This document shows, in pieces, positions 1 through 8,412 of a stretch of DNA of 64,000 nt (positions are counted from its first letter, which is position 1; each line of letters opens with the position of its first letter). The DNA comes from RH-AL1 sp965277355 (GTDB taxonomy: Bacteria > Pseudomonadota > Alphaproteobacteria > Rhizobiales > Beijerinckiaceae). The notes under the pieces were generated by a model that saw nothing but the letters and a program-made list of their open reading frames with translations, had not been told where the DNA came from and did no database searches. Location: positions 620,001 to 684,000 of the forward strand of contig CBDICN010000001.1 of assembly GCA_965277355.1 (NCBI GenBank). The letters run 5' to 3'. A program made the position numbers and the translations under genes.

Positions 1-929
1 AATCTGACACGGTCCGCATCCTGTCCGGGGTGGTCGCTGATCGCGAGGGGCGGACGGTGACGACCGGCACGCCGATCATGCTGTTGATCGAGAACGAGGA
101 CCAGCGTTCAAAGGACTACGACGTGATCAAGGACGCGTTCCGGCCCGGCCACGCCGACTACAGCTACGAAGCGAAATACGGCATCCGCGATCACCGTGGA
201 GGAGGCCGGTCCTCGGCGCGCGAGACGGCGGCGCGCGTGGCGGCCGGGGCGGTCGCGCGCAAGGTGGTGCCGGGCGTCGCGATCCGCGGCGCGCTGGTGC
301 AGATGGGCGACCGCCGCATCGATCGCGCCCGCTGGGATTGGGACGAGGTCGACCGCAACCCGTTTTTCTGCCCTGACGCAGAAGCGGCGAAGGACTACGA
401 GACCTACCTCGACGCGATTCGCAAGGACGGCTCCTCGGTCGGCGCGGTGCTCGAGATCGTCGCCGACGGCGTCCCCGCCGGATGGGGCGCGCCGATCTAC
501 GCCAAGCTCGACGCGGATCTCGCCGGCGCCTTCATGTCGATCAACGCGGTCAAGGGTGTGGAGATCGGCGACGGCTTCGCCACGGCGGCGCTCACCGGCG
601 AGGAGAACGCCGACGAGATGCGGCTCGGCAACAACCGGCGGCCGCTGTTCCTCTCCAACCACGCCGGCGGCATCGTCGGCGGTATCTCGACCGGCCAGCC
701 GGTCGTGGTGCGCTTCGCGGTGAAGCCGACCTCCTCGATCCTGAAGCCGCGGCTCACCATCACCCGCACCGGCGAGCAGCAGGAGATCGTCACCAGGGGC
801 CGCCACGACCCCTGCGTCGGCATCCGGGCGGTACCGGTCGGCGAGGCCGCGATGGCCTGCGTGCTGGCCGACCATTTCCTGCGTCATCGCGGCCAAATGG
901 GCACCGAACCCGCGCTGCTCGGCGACTGA
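1..929 (+). CDS. aroC: Chorismate synthase, 5'-truncated by window edge
   Basis: Last enzyme of the shikimate pathway; it converts 5-enolpyruvylshikimate-3-phosphate to chorismate with reduced FMN. The open frame enters from outside the window: the first full codons (from base 3) read SDTVRILSGV, which matches the family just before TGTPI. The true start is therefore upstream and about 50 residues are missing. Family hallmarks visible are the TGTPIMLLIENEDQRSKDY stretch, the RPGHADY motif, the GGGRSSARET segment and the SNHAGGIVGGISTGQP signature. The visible 308 residues run to a natural C-terminus (TGA at 927-929). The GTG at base 30 is internal and is not a start. Confidence 0.97.
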   Translation, partial: SDTVRILSGVVADREGRTVTTGTPIMLLIENEDQRSKDYDVIKDAFRPGHADYSYEAKYGIRDHRGGGRSSARETAARVAAGAVARKVVPGVAIRGALVQMGDRRIDRARWDWDEVDRNPFFCPDAEAAKDYETYLDAIRKDGSSVGAVLEIVADGVPAGWGAPIYAKLDADLAGAFMSINAVKGVEIGDGFATAALTGEENADEMRLGNNRRPLFLSNHAGGIVGGISTGQPVVVRFAVKPTSSILKPRLTITRTGEQQEIVTRGRHDPCVGIRAVPVGEAAMACVLADHFLRHRGQMGTEPALLGD

Positions 930-1000
930 ACGGATCGCCAGCGTCGATTGGCGCCGACCGGCAGGCGGAACACCGGCCTCGGCGTCGAGCGTTTGAGAGC

Positions 1001-2101
1001 ATGCAAGCCAGCGCCCCACGACTCTCTCCTGATCCGCCGTCTAGCCGCCTATGGACGCCGAAGCGTGTCCTCGTCACCCGCTCGGCGCGGGAGTGGCCGC
1101 GCGGCAGAGAGATCGCGCGCCGCGCCGTCGAAGCGGGTGCCGAACTCGTTGAACTCGCGAGCGATCGCCTCACGGGGCTCGTCGGTGGCGTCAACCCGCG
1201 TGCCGATTACGTCCGCGCCAAGTCGACGCTGGCGGTCGTCGTCGCCTCCGAGGCGAAGCGACGGCTACAAGCGATCCCGCCCTCGGCCGACTGGCGCTTC
1301 GATCTCGCGGAGGGCTGCCCGGCGCACTGCCAGTACTGCTATCTCGCCGGCTCGCTCGGAGGCCCACCGGTCACGCGCGTTTATGCCAACCTTGACGAAA
1401 TCCTCGCCGGGCTCCCAGCCTACGTCGGCCAGGGGGCGGTGACCTCGAGGTCGCGGGCGCGCGCCGCCGAGGGCACCACGTTTGAGGCGTCCTGCTATAC
1501 CGACCCGGTCGGCATCGAGCATCTCACCGGCAGCTTGGCCGAAACGGTGACGCGCTTCGGGCGGTGGGACGCGGACGTGCAGCTTCGCTTCACGACGAAG
1601 TTCGCGGAGGTGGAGCCGCTGATCGGATTGGCGCACGGGCGCAAGACGCGCGTCCGGATGTCGGTGAACGCGCCCGCGCTGATCCGTTTCGAGGGCGGCA
1701 CCAGCTCGCTTGCCGCAAGACTGCAGGCGCTGGCGAGGCTGGCTTTCGACGGCTATCGCGTGGGGCTCACGATCGCGCCGATCCAGGCCTATCAAGGTTG
1801 GCGCTGCGGCTACGCCGAATTGTTTGACATGGCGGCCGAAGCGCTCGGCGGCATCGGCGATCTCGATATCACGGTCGAGCTCATCACCCATCGCTTCACG
1901 CCCAAGTCGAAAGCGGTCCTGCAAGAGTGGTATCCGGGTTCGAGGATCGAGATGGACGAGGCCGCGCGGTCGCGCAAGCTGACCAAGTTCGGTTCGGTCA
2001 AGCACGTCTATCCGGCGCCTCTCATGAAGGAGATGCGCGGTGAACTCATGCGCCTCGTCGGCGAGCGGCTTCCGGCGGCGCGGATCCTCTACTGGACCTA
2101 G
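1001..2101 (+). CDS. Spore photoproduct lyase-family radical SAM protein
   Basis: A 366-residue radical SAM protein of the spore photoproduct lyase (SplB) family. The cluster motif C-x3-C-x2-C is at Cys106, Cys110 and Cys113 (CPAHCQYCYL). The segment FEASCYTDPVGIEHL carries a cysteine (Cys165) at the place where SPL has its hydrogen-donor cysteine, as far as I can align by eye. SPL repairs the spore photoproduct thymine dimer in endospore formers; in a non-sporulating alphaproteobacterium the substrate is unknown. The start at ATG 1001 was chosen because the longer open frame upstream overlaps aroC and has no family similarity. The gene is convergent with the next gene and separated from it by 1 base. 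Confidence 0.85.
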   Translation: MQASAPRLSPDPPSSRLWTPKRVLVTRSAREWPRGREIARRAVEAGAELVELASDRLTGLVGGVNPRADYVRAKSTLAVVVASEAKRRLQAIPPSADWRFDLAEGCPAHCQYCYLAGSLGGPPVTRVYANLDEILAGLPAYVGQGAVTSRSRARAAEGTTFEASCYTDPVGIEHLTGSLAETVTRFGRWDADVQLRFTTKFAEVEPLIGLAHGRKTRVRMSVNAPALIRFEGGTSSLAARLQALARLAFDGYRVGLTIAPIQAYQGWRCGYAELFDMAAEALGGIGDLDITVELITHRFTPKSKAVLQEWYPGSRIEMDEAARSRKLTKFGSVKHVYPAPLMKEMRGELMRLVGERLPAARILYWT

Positions 2102-2102
2102 A

Positions 2103-2891
2103 CTAGGGCGCCTTTTCGGTCACGCCGACCATCGGCCCCACCGGCAACCACTGCTGGGTGCGGCCGAGTTCCGGCGCGTAGAGGCTCGAGATCGAGCCGT
2201 CCAGGAACAGCGCGTTGCGGCAGCCGAGCCGATCGCGAAACAGGCTCGCGAACTGGTAGAAAGTCACGGCGTCTCGCGAGATGGCGAACACCACCGTGTG
2301 CGCGTCGCGAACGCCGACCCCGTTGCGGACCTTCTGCGACGTCCCGTCGGCCTGGATCTTGGGATGGATCTGCCCGTCGATGACGAGCATCGGGCCCGAT
2401 TGCGTCGCGAAAGCGGGACGAAGATCCGATTCGAGGAAGCGCTGGGTCTCCATAACGCCGGCGCTCTGGCCGTCGGTCTGTCCTCCGAAAAAGAACACGC
2501 CGTTCGGCTTCAGGTGGAAGTTGCCCGCACCTTCGCGGGTGTTGGCGGCCCGGCGCGTCTTGCCGCCCTCGACGAAAAGCCCAAGCGGCGAGAAGTCCTC
2601 CTGGAACATGCCGGCGTTCATCGCGAAGGCGAGCTTCTCGTGAACCTGCGCGAGACTCGTCGCGAGTTGCGCGAAGGTCTGGAACGGCTTGCCGGAGGCA
2701 TCACGCCAGAACAGCTTGAGGCTGTCGCGGGCCGTATCGATGGTGCAGACGGTGTAACCTGCTCCGTCGTAATCGAGATCGTCGCACAGCTGGCGGGCCT
2801 CGACCCGGCCGAGACCGAAGCCGAGCAGAACGAGTGCCGACAAGCCGATGAGCGATCGTCGCGGACAGCGCCGGCCTTTCACGAAGTCCAT
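2103..2891 (-). CDS. Secreted phosphodiester glycosidase / DUF2233-type protein
   Basis: A 262-residue exported protein resembling the NAGPA/DUF2233 phosphodiester glycosidase family. The N-terminus has arginines followed by a hydrophobic stretch (RRSLIGLSALVLLGFGLG) ending near VEA-RQ, which looks like a Sec signal peptide. Family-like segments are AFAMNAGMFQEDFSPLGLFVE, KPNGVFFF, SGPMLVIDGQIHP, RNGVGV and the C-terminal CRNALFLDGSISSLYAP. The ATG at 2891 gives a sensible signal peptide; longer in-frame extensions upstream look non-coding. The cellular substrate is not predictable. The last base lies 1 nt from the end of the convergent SPL-like gene. Confidence 0.85.
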   Translation of the reverse strand: MDFVKGRRCPRRSLIGLSALVLLGFGLGRVEARQLCDDLDYDGAGYTVCTIDTARDSLKLFWRDASGKPFQTFAQLATSLAQVHEKLAFAMNAGMFQEDFSPLGLFVEGGKTRRAANTREGAGNFHLKPNGVFFFGGQTDGQSAGVMETQRFLESDLRPAFATQSGPMLVIDGQIHPKIQADGTSQKVRNGVGVRDAHTVVFAISRDAVTFYQFASLFRDRLGCRNALFLDGSISSLYAPELGRTQQWLPVGPMVGVTEKAP

Positions 2892-3071
2892 CCCTTCAGC
2901 GCAACGCCGTGGCGGTAGCGGCACGGCCGCGTCGCCAGGATGGACCGGAAATCCTTCCATTTTGGGGCATCCGGCCGTGCGCGACGCTGCGGCGGTGAAG
3001 GTGACGCCAACCACCCCCATTTAAATTTGCGGAGCCGCATGGTCTAGGAAGCGGCAAGGAAAGAGGTTCTC

Positions 3072-4157
3072 TTGTCGCCCAACACCCACTCGGTCAAGCA
3101 AGCCATCGAGGCCATCGCCCGCGGCGAACTCGTCATCGTCACCGACGACGACGACCGCGAGAACGAAGGCGATCTCGTCTGCGCCGCCTCGCTCTGCACG
3201 CCGGAGAAGATGGCGTTCATCGTCCGCAACTGCTGCGGCATCGTCTGCGCGCCGGTCACCCCCTATGATGCCAAGCGGCTCCACCTTGCGCCGATGGTCG
3301 CCACCAACGACGCCCCGCTTGGCACGGCCTTCACCGTCACCGTCGACGTCCGCCATGGGCTGACGACCGGCATTTCGGCCGAACAGCGCACCAACACCGT
3401 GCGCGCGCTCGCGAACGGCAACATGGGCGCCGGCGACTTCGTGCGCCCGGGCCATGTTTTCCCGCTGATCGCGCGCGAGGGGGGCGTGCTGATGCGCTCG
3501 GGTCATACCGAGGCGGCCGTCGACCTTTGCCGTCTCGCCGACCTTCCGCCGGTCGGCGTTATCTGCGAACTTGCCAACGACGACGGAACGGTGATGGCCG
3601 GGCGCCAGATCGACGCCTTCGCCGAGACCCATGGTCTCAAGCGCATCTCGGTGGCCGATCTCATCACCTACCGCCAGGCGCGCGAGAAGCTCGTCGAGCG
3701 CGTCTCGTCGTTTCAGGTCGAGGCCGACGGCTGCATACTGACAGGCTACGCCTACGCGACGCCGTTCGATCCCGTCCAGCACTTTGCCTTTGTCCACGGC
3801 GATCTCGGCGACGGCGAAGCCGTGCCGACGCGTCTGCACCGCGTCGACATCGTCGAGGACGTCATCAAGGGCGGTGTTGAGATCAAGAAAATCTTCGCGC
3901 GCTTCCGGCAGGAGGGCAGGGGCGTCTTCATCTATCTCCGTGACGGCGCCGCCGGAGTGCCGGCACGTGCCGGGATACAGGAGCCGCCAGCGAGCGAGGT
4001 GAAGCGCATGGCGCTTTGGCGGGACGTCGGTGTCGGGGCGCAGATCCTGCGCGACCTCGGCATCAGTTCGATCAGGCTGCGGACAGCCACACCGCGCACC
4101 TATATCGGCCTTTCGGGGTTCGGGATCGAGATCGTAAGCTTCGAGCCGCCGTTCTAG
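3072..4157 (+). CDS. ribB: 3,4-dihydroxy-2-butanone 4-phosphate synthase with degenerate GTP cyclohydrolase II-like domain
   Basis: Riboflavin biosynthesis: the N-terminal domain (about residues 1-205) makes 3,4-dihydroxy-2-butanone 4-phosphate from ribulose 5-phosphate. It keeps the acidic DDDDRENEGD loop, GTAFTVTVDVRHGLTTGISA, RPGHVFPL and GHTEAAVDL. The C-terminal half (about 210-361) follows the GTP cyclohydrolase II fold but lacks its zinc cysteines: where RibA has a cysteine-rich HSECLTGDVFGSxRCDCG, this protein reads HRVDIVEDVIKGGVEIK, and the later GRGIGL region is also altered. It is therefore RibBA-shaped but probably only RibB-active. The start is TTG at 3072. A 7-bp hairpin overlaps the stop codon. 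Confidence 0.92.
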   Translation: MSPNTHSVKQAIEAIARGELVIVTDDDDRENEGDLVCAASLCTPEKMAFIVRNCCGIVCAPVTPYDAKRLHLAPMVATNDAPLGTAFTVTVDVRHGLTTGISAEQRTNTVRALANGNMGAGDFVRPGHVFPLIAREGGVLMRSGHTEAAVDLCRLADLPPVGVICELANDDGTVMAGRQIDAFAETHGLKRISVADLITYRQAREKLVERVSSFQVEADGCILTGYAYATPFDPVQHFAFVHGDLGDGEAVPTRLHRVDIVEDVIKGGVEIKKIFARFRQEGRGVFIYLRDGAAGVPARAGIQEPPASEVKRMALWRDVGVGAQILRDLGISSIRLRTATPRTYIGLSGFGIEIVSFEPPF

Positions 4158-4163
4158 CGGCTC
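4143..4163 (+). terminator. Weak hairpin over ribB stop codon
   Basis: GAGCCGC (4143-4149) and GCGGCTC (4157-4163) form a perfect 7-bp stem with a 7-nt loop that includes the TAG stop of the ribB gene. No U-run follows, so it is at best a weak or Rho-assisted terminator. It is reported as a structure; function is inferred. Confidence 0.3.
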
Positions 4164-4333
4164 CTCGTTCGCGCCGAGCGATCACATCGGTCCCGTACCA
4201 AGCCGAGGAAATTGGGCCAAGGGATCGACCGGTCTAGCTCTGCTGTTTAGCCCGGACGTGGACATTTCGAACGACTGCACGAGGTGGACTCGCGCCGTCA
4301 ACCTCGATGCCGAAAGCACGCAAGAGGTGCGGG

Positions 4334-5089
4334 ATGCGAGTGTTTCTGACAGGCGCCACCAGCTTTTTTGGCTCCCTTCCATTCCGGAACTTATCGATGC
4401 GGGCCATGGTTGGTCGCGGGAACGCGGGCGCCAAGGCGCTCACCCATGCCGAGGCAGAGGTTTTTCGCAGCGACGTGAACGCGCTTGATCGCCTGCGAAC
4501 CGCCGCAGAGGCGGCCAACGCGTTATCCGCGCAGCCCTCAATCGCGACTTCTCCAACGTGAAGCAGAACAGTGAGGACGACCGCTTGGTCATCGAGAAGC
4601 TGGACGAGGTGCTGGCCGGCTCGGAGCGGCCGTTCGTCAGCTCCTCCGCAACAAGCCTCGCCCGGTCGAAGACCGGCCCGCCATTTGGAGACCGACGATC
4701 ACGTCACCTCGGCGGAATTCTCCGCGCGGCCCTCCGAGGAGGCTGCCGACGCGGTCATCGCCAAGGGCGGGTGCGCGATAGTAATGCGGCTACCGCAGGT
4801 GCACGACAGCCGCTATCAAGGCCGGCTCTCGCAGCCCGTTTTGTTGGCGCGGCAATAGGGCCGGGTGGCGTATGTCGGCGAAGGCAAGCACCGCTTGCCG
4901 GCCGTGCACGTCACCGACGCCGACCTTCTCTACTGGCTGGCGCTCGAGAACGGCTAGGCAGCCGCGCGCTACAACGCGGTCGGCGAGGAAGGTGTCGCCC
5001 TGCGCGACTTCGCCGAGGTGATCGGTGCGGGGTAGAAGATGCTGGTCGAGTCGATCACGCCGGAGGAGGCGCCGGAGTACTTCGTCTAG
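4334..5089 (+). pseudogene. Decayed NAD(P)-dependent epimerase/SDR oxidoreductase
   Basis: Reading across frames recovers a continuous SDR-type epimerase. It starts MRVFLTGATSFFG (a broken TGxxGxxG NAD motif; the last glycine position reads FFG), then PELIDAGH in frame +1, then NAGAKALTHAEAEVFRSDV back in the first frame, then NRDFSNVKQNSEDDRLVIE in frame +1, and finally SEEAADAVIAKGG...MRLPQVHDSRYQG, VAYVGEGKHRLPAVHV and ARYNAVGEEGVALRDFAEVI in the first frame. At least four frame changes and three in-frame TAG codons (4856-4858, 4955-4957, 5033-5035) interrupt it before a terminal TAG at 5087-5089. It is clearly non-functional and old. The 176 bases before it (4158-4333) hold no gene that I can support. 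Confidence 0.85.
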
Positions 5090-5102
5090 TTAGCGAACGG
5101 GA

Positions 5103-5483
5103 TCAGGCGCCTTCGGCCCAGGACGGACCGTAATAGCTGCAAGCGTCGCCGCTGGAGTCGCGGCAGACGGAGACTTTCGCGAGGCCGGCGCAAGCCGGAG
5201 CGACCGTTCGCCAGATCCACAGGGCGAGGTTCTCCATCGTCGCCGGCCCGAGGCCGTCGACATCGTCGAGGAAGCGGTGATCGAGCCCGTCGCGCGCCGT
5301 GTCGAGCGCGCGCTCGAGCAGCGTCAGGTCGACGATCATGCCGCTCGCCGGGTCCGGCTCGCCGCGCACCGTCACCTCGGCGCGGTAGGAATGGCCGTGG
5401 ATGCGCCGGCTGGCGTCGGCCTTCACGGTGCGCTCCAACGTGTGCGCCGCCTCGAACCGGAACTGCTTCGAGAGTTCGAACAT
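5103..5483 (-). CDS. queD: 6-carboxy-tetrahydropterin synthase-like (QueD/PTPS family)
   Basis: A 126-residue PTPS-fold enzyme, expected to turn dihydroneopterin triphosphate into 6-carboxy-5,6,7,8-tetrahydropterin for queuosine/7-deazaguanine synthesis. Zinc ligands are visible: His14 (FEAAH) and His29/His31 (RIHGHSY). The catalytic-cysteine position of E. coli QueD (Cys27, four residues before the first His of HGH) is Ser25 here (ASRRIHGH), so the chemistry may differ or another residue may substitute. LDHRFLDDV and the PATMENLALWIW helix are present. Its ATG overlaps the TGA of queE by one base (TGATG), so the two are translationally coupled. Confidence 0.88.
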   Translation of the reverse strand: MFELSKQFRFEAAHTLERTVKADASRRIHGHSYRAEVTVRGEPDPASGMIVDLTLLERALDTARDGLDHRFLDDVDGLGPATMENLALWIWRTVAPACAGLAKVSVCRDSSGDACSYYGPSWAEGA

Positions 5484-6115
5484 CAGGGAATCCCGATGAC
5501 TTTCTGGGTCTGCACGCTAAGGCGCCAGCGCGGGTGGGCGAGGCAATAGGCCACCGCCGCCCGGGTGTTCGCATCGCGCGCCGCGCCATCCATCGGCTGC
5601 AGCCAATAATGATCGACCGGATAGGCGGCGAACGCTTCGGGGTCGAGACCTTCCTGCGGAAAGACGAGCTTCAGCTCGTCGCCGCCGCGCAGTGCCAGCG
5701 GCGCGCCAGCCTTCGGGCTGACGCAGACCCAGTCAACAGCGGCCGGCGCCGGCCTGGTGCCGTTGGTCTCGATCGCGCACGTGAAGCCGTGGGCGTGGAC
5801 CGCAGCGAGGACCGCGTCGTCGAGCTGCAGCAGCGGCTCGCCACCGGTGAAGACGACGAAGCGTCCGTTCTCTCCACCCTGCCAAGTCGCGGCAACGGCC
5901 TCGGCGAGCGCGGCTGCCGTCTTGAAGCGGCCGCCGCCGTCGCCATCGTGCCCGACGAAATCGGTGTCGCAGAAGGTGCAGGTCGCGCTTACGCGATCCA
6001 TCTCGCGTCCGCTCCACAGGTTGCAGCCGGAAAAACGGCAGAACACCGCGGCGCGCCCGGCGTGGTGACCTTCGCCCTGCAACGTGTAAAAGATCTCCTT
6101 GACCGTGTAGGTCAC
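5483..6115 (-). CDS. queE: 7-carboxy-7-deazaguanine synthase
   Basis: Radical SAM enzyme that makes 7-carboxy-7-deazaguanine from 6-carboxytetrahydropterin, the step after QueD. From the chosen GTG start (6115) the protein is 210 residues and begins MTYTVKEIFYTLQGEG, as is usual for the family. The QueE-specific cluster motif C-x14-C-x2-C is at Cys31, Cys46 and Cys49. FTGGEPLLQLD and IETNGTRP are also family segments. The open frame extends upstream to an ATG at 6193, but that extension (arginine/proline-rich) is unlike the family. Together with queD it forms a two-gene operon; queC is not in the window. Confidence 0.92.
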   Translation of the reverse strand: MTYTVKEIFYTLQGEGHHAGRAAVFCRFSGCNLWSGREMDRVSATCTFCDTDFVGHDGDGGGRFKTAAALAEAVAATWQGGENGRFVVFTGGEPLLQLDDAVLAAVHAHGFTCAIETNGTRPAPAAVDWVCVSPKAGAPLALRGGDELKLVFPQEGLDPEAFAAYPVDHYWLQPMDGAARDANTRAAVAYCLAHPRWRLSVQTQKVIGIP

Positions 6116-6380
6116 CGCCGCCTCGACAGCTATGACGATAGCTGATTTCGCTGGGGCCGGCCCGCCGGGGGCAGCCCGCGTTCGCTTGCGCATGTTAGAC
6201 CAGATGGCGATGGCCGGCGCAAATACGAGCGCATGAGGTCGGCAAGCCCGTGAGACTGAAGGCTAATAGCGGCCCTTCGCTAAGCAGTGACATTGTGGCC
6301 GTCGAACATGCAAGCCGCCCTCCGTCAGGTCGCGATGAGCGAGGAGGCTGCGGACCGGGCGTTGTTCGCCGAGGGATAGA

Positions 6381-6806
6381 ATGATCGATCTGGCCTTGAT
6401 CACACTGACCATCGCGGGTCTCATGGGACTTTTCGTCGGCATGAAATACATGCTCGCTGACGCCTTTATGCCCTATCAGGCGGCGGTGGCGGGCAAATCC
6501 TGGGATGAGGTCGCGCCCGGAGTGCAGACCATCATCCTCGGCATGCTCAGGATCATCGGGGGCGGGTTCGCGAGCCTCGGTGCAACGACACTCTGGCTAT
6601 GCCTCGCCGTCCACGAGGGCGTGCGCTAGGCGCCTTGGGCAATCTTGACGACATCCGCCGCCGCGCTCGGCCCGGCGCTTTATGTCCCGTTGCAGCTGCG
6701 GGCGGCGCAACCCAACGCGAGAACCCCTATCGCACCGACCCTTGTGGGAATGACCCTCGTCATCGTCGGCGTCGGTCTTTCGATCATCGCGCGTACACCA
6801 CGATAA
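6381..6806 (+). pseudogene. Small membrane protein interrupted by an in-frame amber codon
   Basis: The frame starts at ATG 6381 (MIDLALITLTIAGLMGLFVG) and reads 82 codons to a TAG at 6627-6629. The same frame then continues with clearly protein-like, hydrophobic sequence (APWAILTTSAAALGPALYV ... APTLVGMTLVIVGVGLSII) to TAA at 6804-6806. Without the TAG it would be a 142-codon protein with about four membrane segments. Segment two is GMLRIIGGGFASLG, followed by LWLCLAVHEG just before the TAG. No frameshift is needed, only one base change. It is either a recent nonsense pseudogene, a sequencing error, or a shorter 82-residue product. Family not recognised by name. Confidence 0.7.
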
Positions 6807-6823
6807 TCGCGGGAACCGATCCT

Positions 6824-7888
6824 TCACCCCCCCGTCACGCTCATGTGCCGCCCGACCGCCGGCCGCTCGACCGTGCGGTCGATGATGAAGTCGTGGCCCT
6901 TCGGTTTGCGGGCGATCGCCTCAGTAATCGTCTCGTTGAGCAAGTCGTCGTCCGCGGAGGCGCGCAGCGGCGCGCGAAGGTCGGCGGCATCGTCCTGCCC
7001 AAGGCACATGTAGAGAGTGCCGGTGCAGGTGACCCGCACGCGATTGCAGCTCTCGCAGAAGTTGTGCGTCATCGGCGTGATGAAGCCGAGGCGGCCGCCG
7101 GTCTCCTCGACCTTGACGTAGCGGGCCGGCCCGCTCGTCTTGTAAGCCAAATCCAACAGGCGGTACCGTTCCATCAGCTCGGCGCGGACGCGAGACAGCG
7201 GCAGGTATTGATCAATCCGGTTCTCGCCGATCTCTCCCATCGGCATCACTTCGATCAGGGTGAGGTCCATGCCGCGGCCGTGCGCCCACTCCATCATGGA
7301 AGGGATTTCGTGGTCGTTGACACCCTTGAGCGCGACCATGTTGATCTTCACCGCGAGGCCCGCCGCCTGCGCGCCATCGAGCCCCTTCATCACAATCCCG
7401 AGGTCGCCGCGCCGGGTGATCGCGCGAAAATTGTCGGGATCGCGGCTGTCCATGGAGACGTTGATGCGGCGTACACCGGCGTAGGCCAATTCGTCGGCGA
7501 AGCGTGCGAGCTGCGAGCCGTTGGTCGTCAGCGTCAGTTCCTGCAACGCGCCGCTCTCGAGGTGTCGAGAGAGATTTCGGATGAGCCGCATGAGGTCGCG
7601 GCGCACCAGCGGCTCGCCGCCGGTCAGGCGGATCTTGCGGGTGCCGCGCGCGACGAAGGCGTTGCATAGCCGATCGAGTTCCTCGAGGCTGAGCAGGTCG
7701 CGCTTGGGGAGGAACTCCATGTCCTCGGCCATGCAATAGACACAGCGGAAATCGCACCTGTCAGTGACGGAGACGCGTATATAGCTGATATGGCGGCCAA
7801 AGGGATCGACGAGGGGCGCGCGCTCGTCTCCCGACGCGAGGACATGGGACGGCTTCGCAACGGCGTTGCTTGGCATCATGGTGCTCAT
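6824..7888 (-). CDS. moaA: GTP 3',8-cyclase (molybdenum cofactor biosynthesis)
   Basis: First step of molybdopterin synthesis: it rearranges GTP to 3',8-cyclo-GTP using S-adenosylmethionine. The 354-residue protein carries the N-terminal cluster motif CDFRCVYCM, TGGEPLVRRD, the TTNGSQL strand, and the C-terminal second cluster motif with CESCNRVRVTCTGTLYMC. It ends in the conserved Gly-Gly tail (MSVTGG). The start at ATG 7888 is preferred over an in-frame ATG at 7951, which would overlap the divergent DUF971 gene. The 41-base gap to that gene must hold both promoters. Confidence 0.95.
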   Translation of the reverse strand: MSTMMPSNAVAKPSHVLASGDERAPLVDPFGRHISYIRVSVTDRCDFRCVYCMAEDMEFLPKRDLLSLEELDRLCNAFVARGTRKIRLTGGEPLVRRDLMRLIRNLSRHLESGALQELTLTTNGSQLARFADELAYAGVRRINVSMDSRDPDNFRAITRRGDLGIVMKGLDGAQAAGLAVKINMVALKGVNDHEIPSMMEWAHGRGMDLTLIEVMPMGEIGENRIDQYLPLSRVRAELMERYRLLDLAYKTSGPARYVKVEETGGRLGFITPMTHNFCESCNRVRVTCTGTLYMCLGQDDAADLRAPLRASADDDLLNETITEAIARKPKGHDFIIDRTVERPAVGRHMSVTGG

Positions 7889-7929
7889 ATAGCGCCTGGT
7901 GGTGACAGCGTAAGGGCAGGAGACGAAGG

Positions 7930-8322
7930 ATGCCGGATGCGCATGTCGCATGGCCGACGGAAATCAGGGTGCAGCAAGCCGGGCGCTTGCTCAAGGTTTC
8001 TTTCGAGGATGGCCGCAGCTTCGGTCTGCCGGCCGAGTACCTGCGGGTGATGAGCCCGTCCGCGGAGGTGCAGGGCCACAGCCGCAAGGAACGCAAGACG
8101 ATCGGAGGCAAACGTGCCGTCGCGATCATCGGCGTCGACCCGATCGGCACCTACGCGGTGAAGCTCAGCTTCGACGACATGCATTCGACAGGCATCTTCA
8201 CGTGGGCCTATCTGAACGAGCTCGGCTGCGCGCAGGCGGCGAAATGGGCAGCCTACGTGAGCGAGCTCGAGGCCAAGGGCTTGAGCCGCGACCGGGCCGG
8301 CGAGGCGAAAAGCGAGGACTGA
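7930..8322 (+). CDS. DUF971 domain protein
   Basis: A 130-residue protein consisting of a DUF971 domain, the fold also found at the N-terminus of gamma-butyrobetaine hydroxylases. Recognisable segments are PTEIRVQQAGRLLKVSFEDG, PAEYLRVMSPSAEVQGH, VAIIGVDPIGTYAVKLSFDD, and the GIFTWAYLNELG motif. DUF971 proteins often lie near cofactor or Fe-S genes; here it is divergent from moaA. A precise role is not predictable. Start ATG 7930. Confidence 0.85.
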   Translation: MPDAHVAWPTEIRVQQAGRLLKVSFEDGRSFGLPAEYLRVMSPSAEVQGHSRKERKTIGGKRAVAIIGVDPIGTYAVKLSFDDMHSTGIFTWAYLNELGCAQAAKWAAYVSELEAKGLSRDRAGEAKSED

Positions 8323-8412
8323 CCTGGACCTTTTTCGCGGCCGAAGGGCAGAGCCGCTGTTGTGCCGCGCCGTGAAGGAGCGTCCAAGTCTTGCAGTGCA
8401 GGCGCAGTGCCG

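Noticed and set aside
482..1000. Extension of the spore-photoproduct-lyase-like frame into aroC
   Set aside because: The extension is arginine-rich, overlaps aroC in another frame and lacks any family match; ATG 1001 is the sensible start.
4234..4518. Minus-strand frame over the epimerase remnant as a regulator gene
   Set aside because: The translation has no helix-turn-helix or other recognisable motif, and the plus-strand remnant explains the region.
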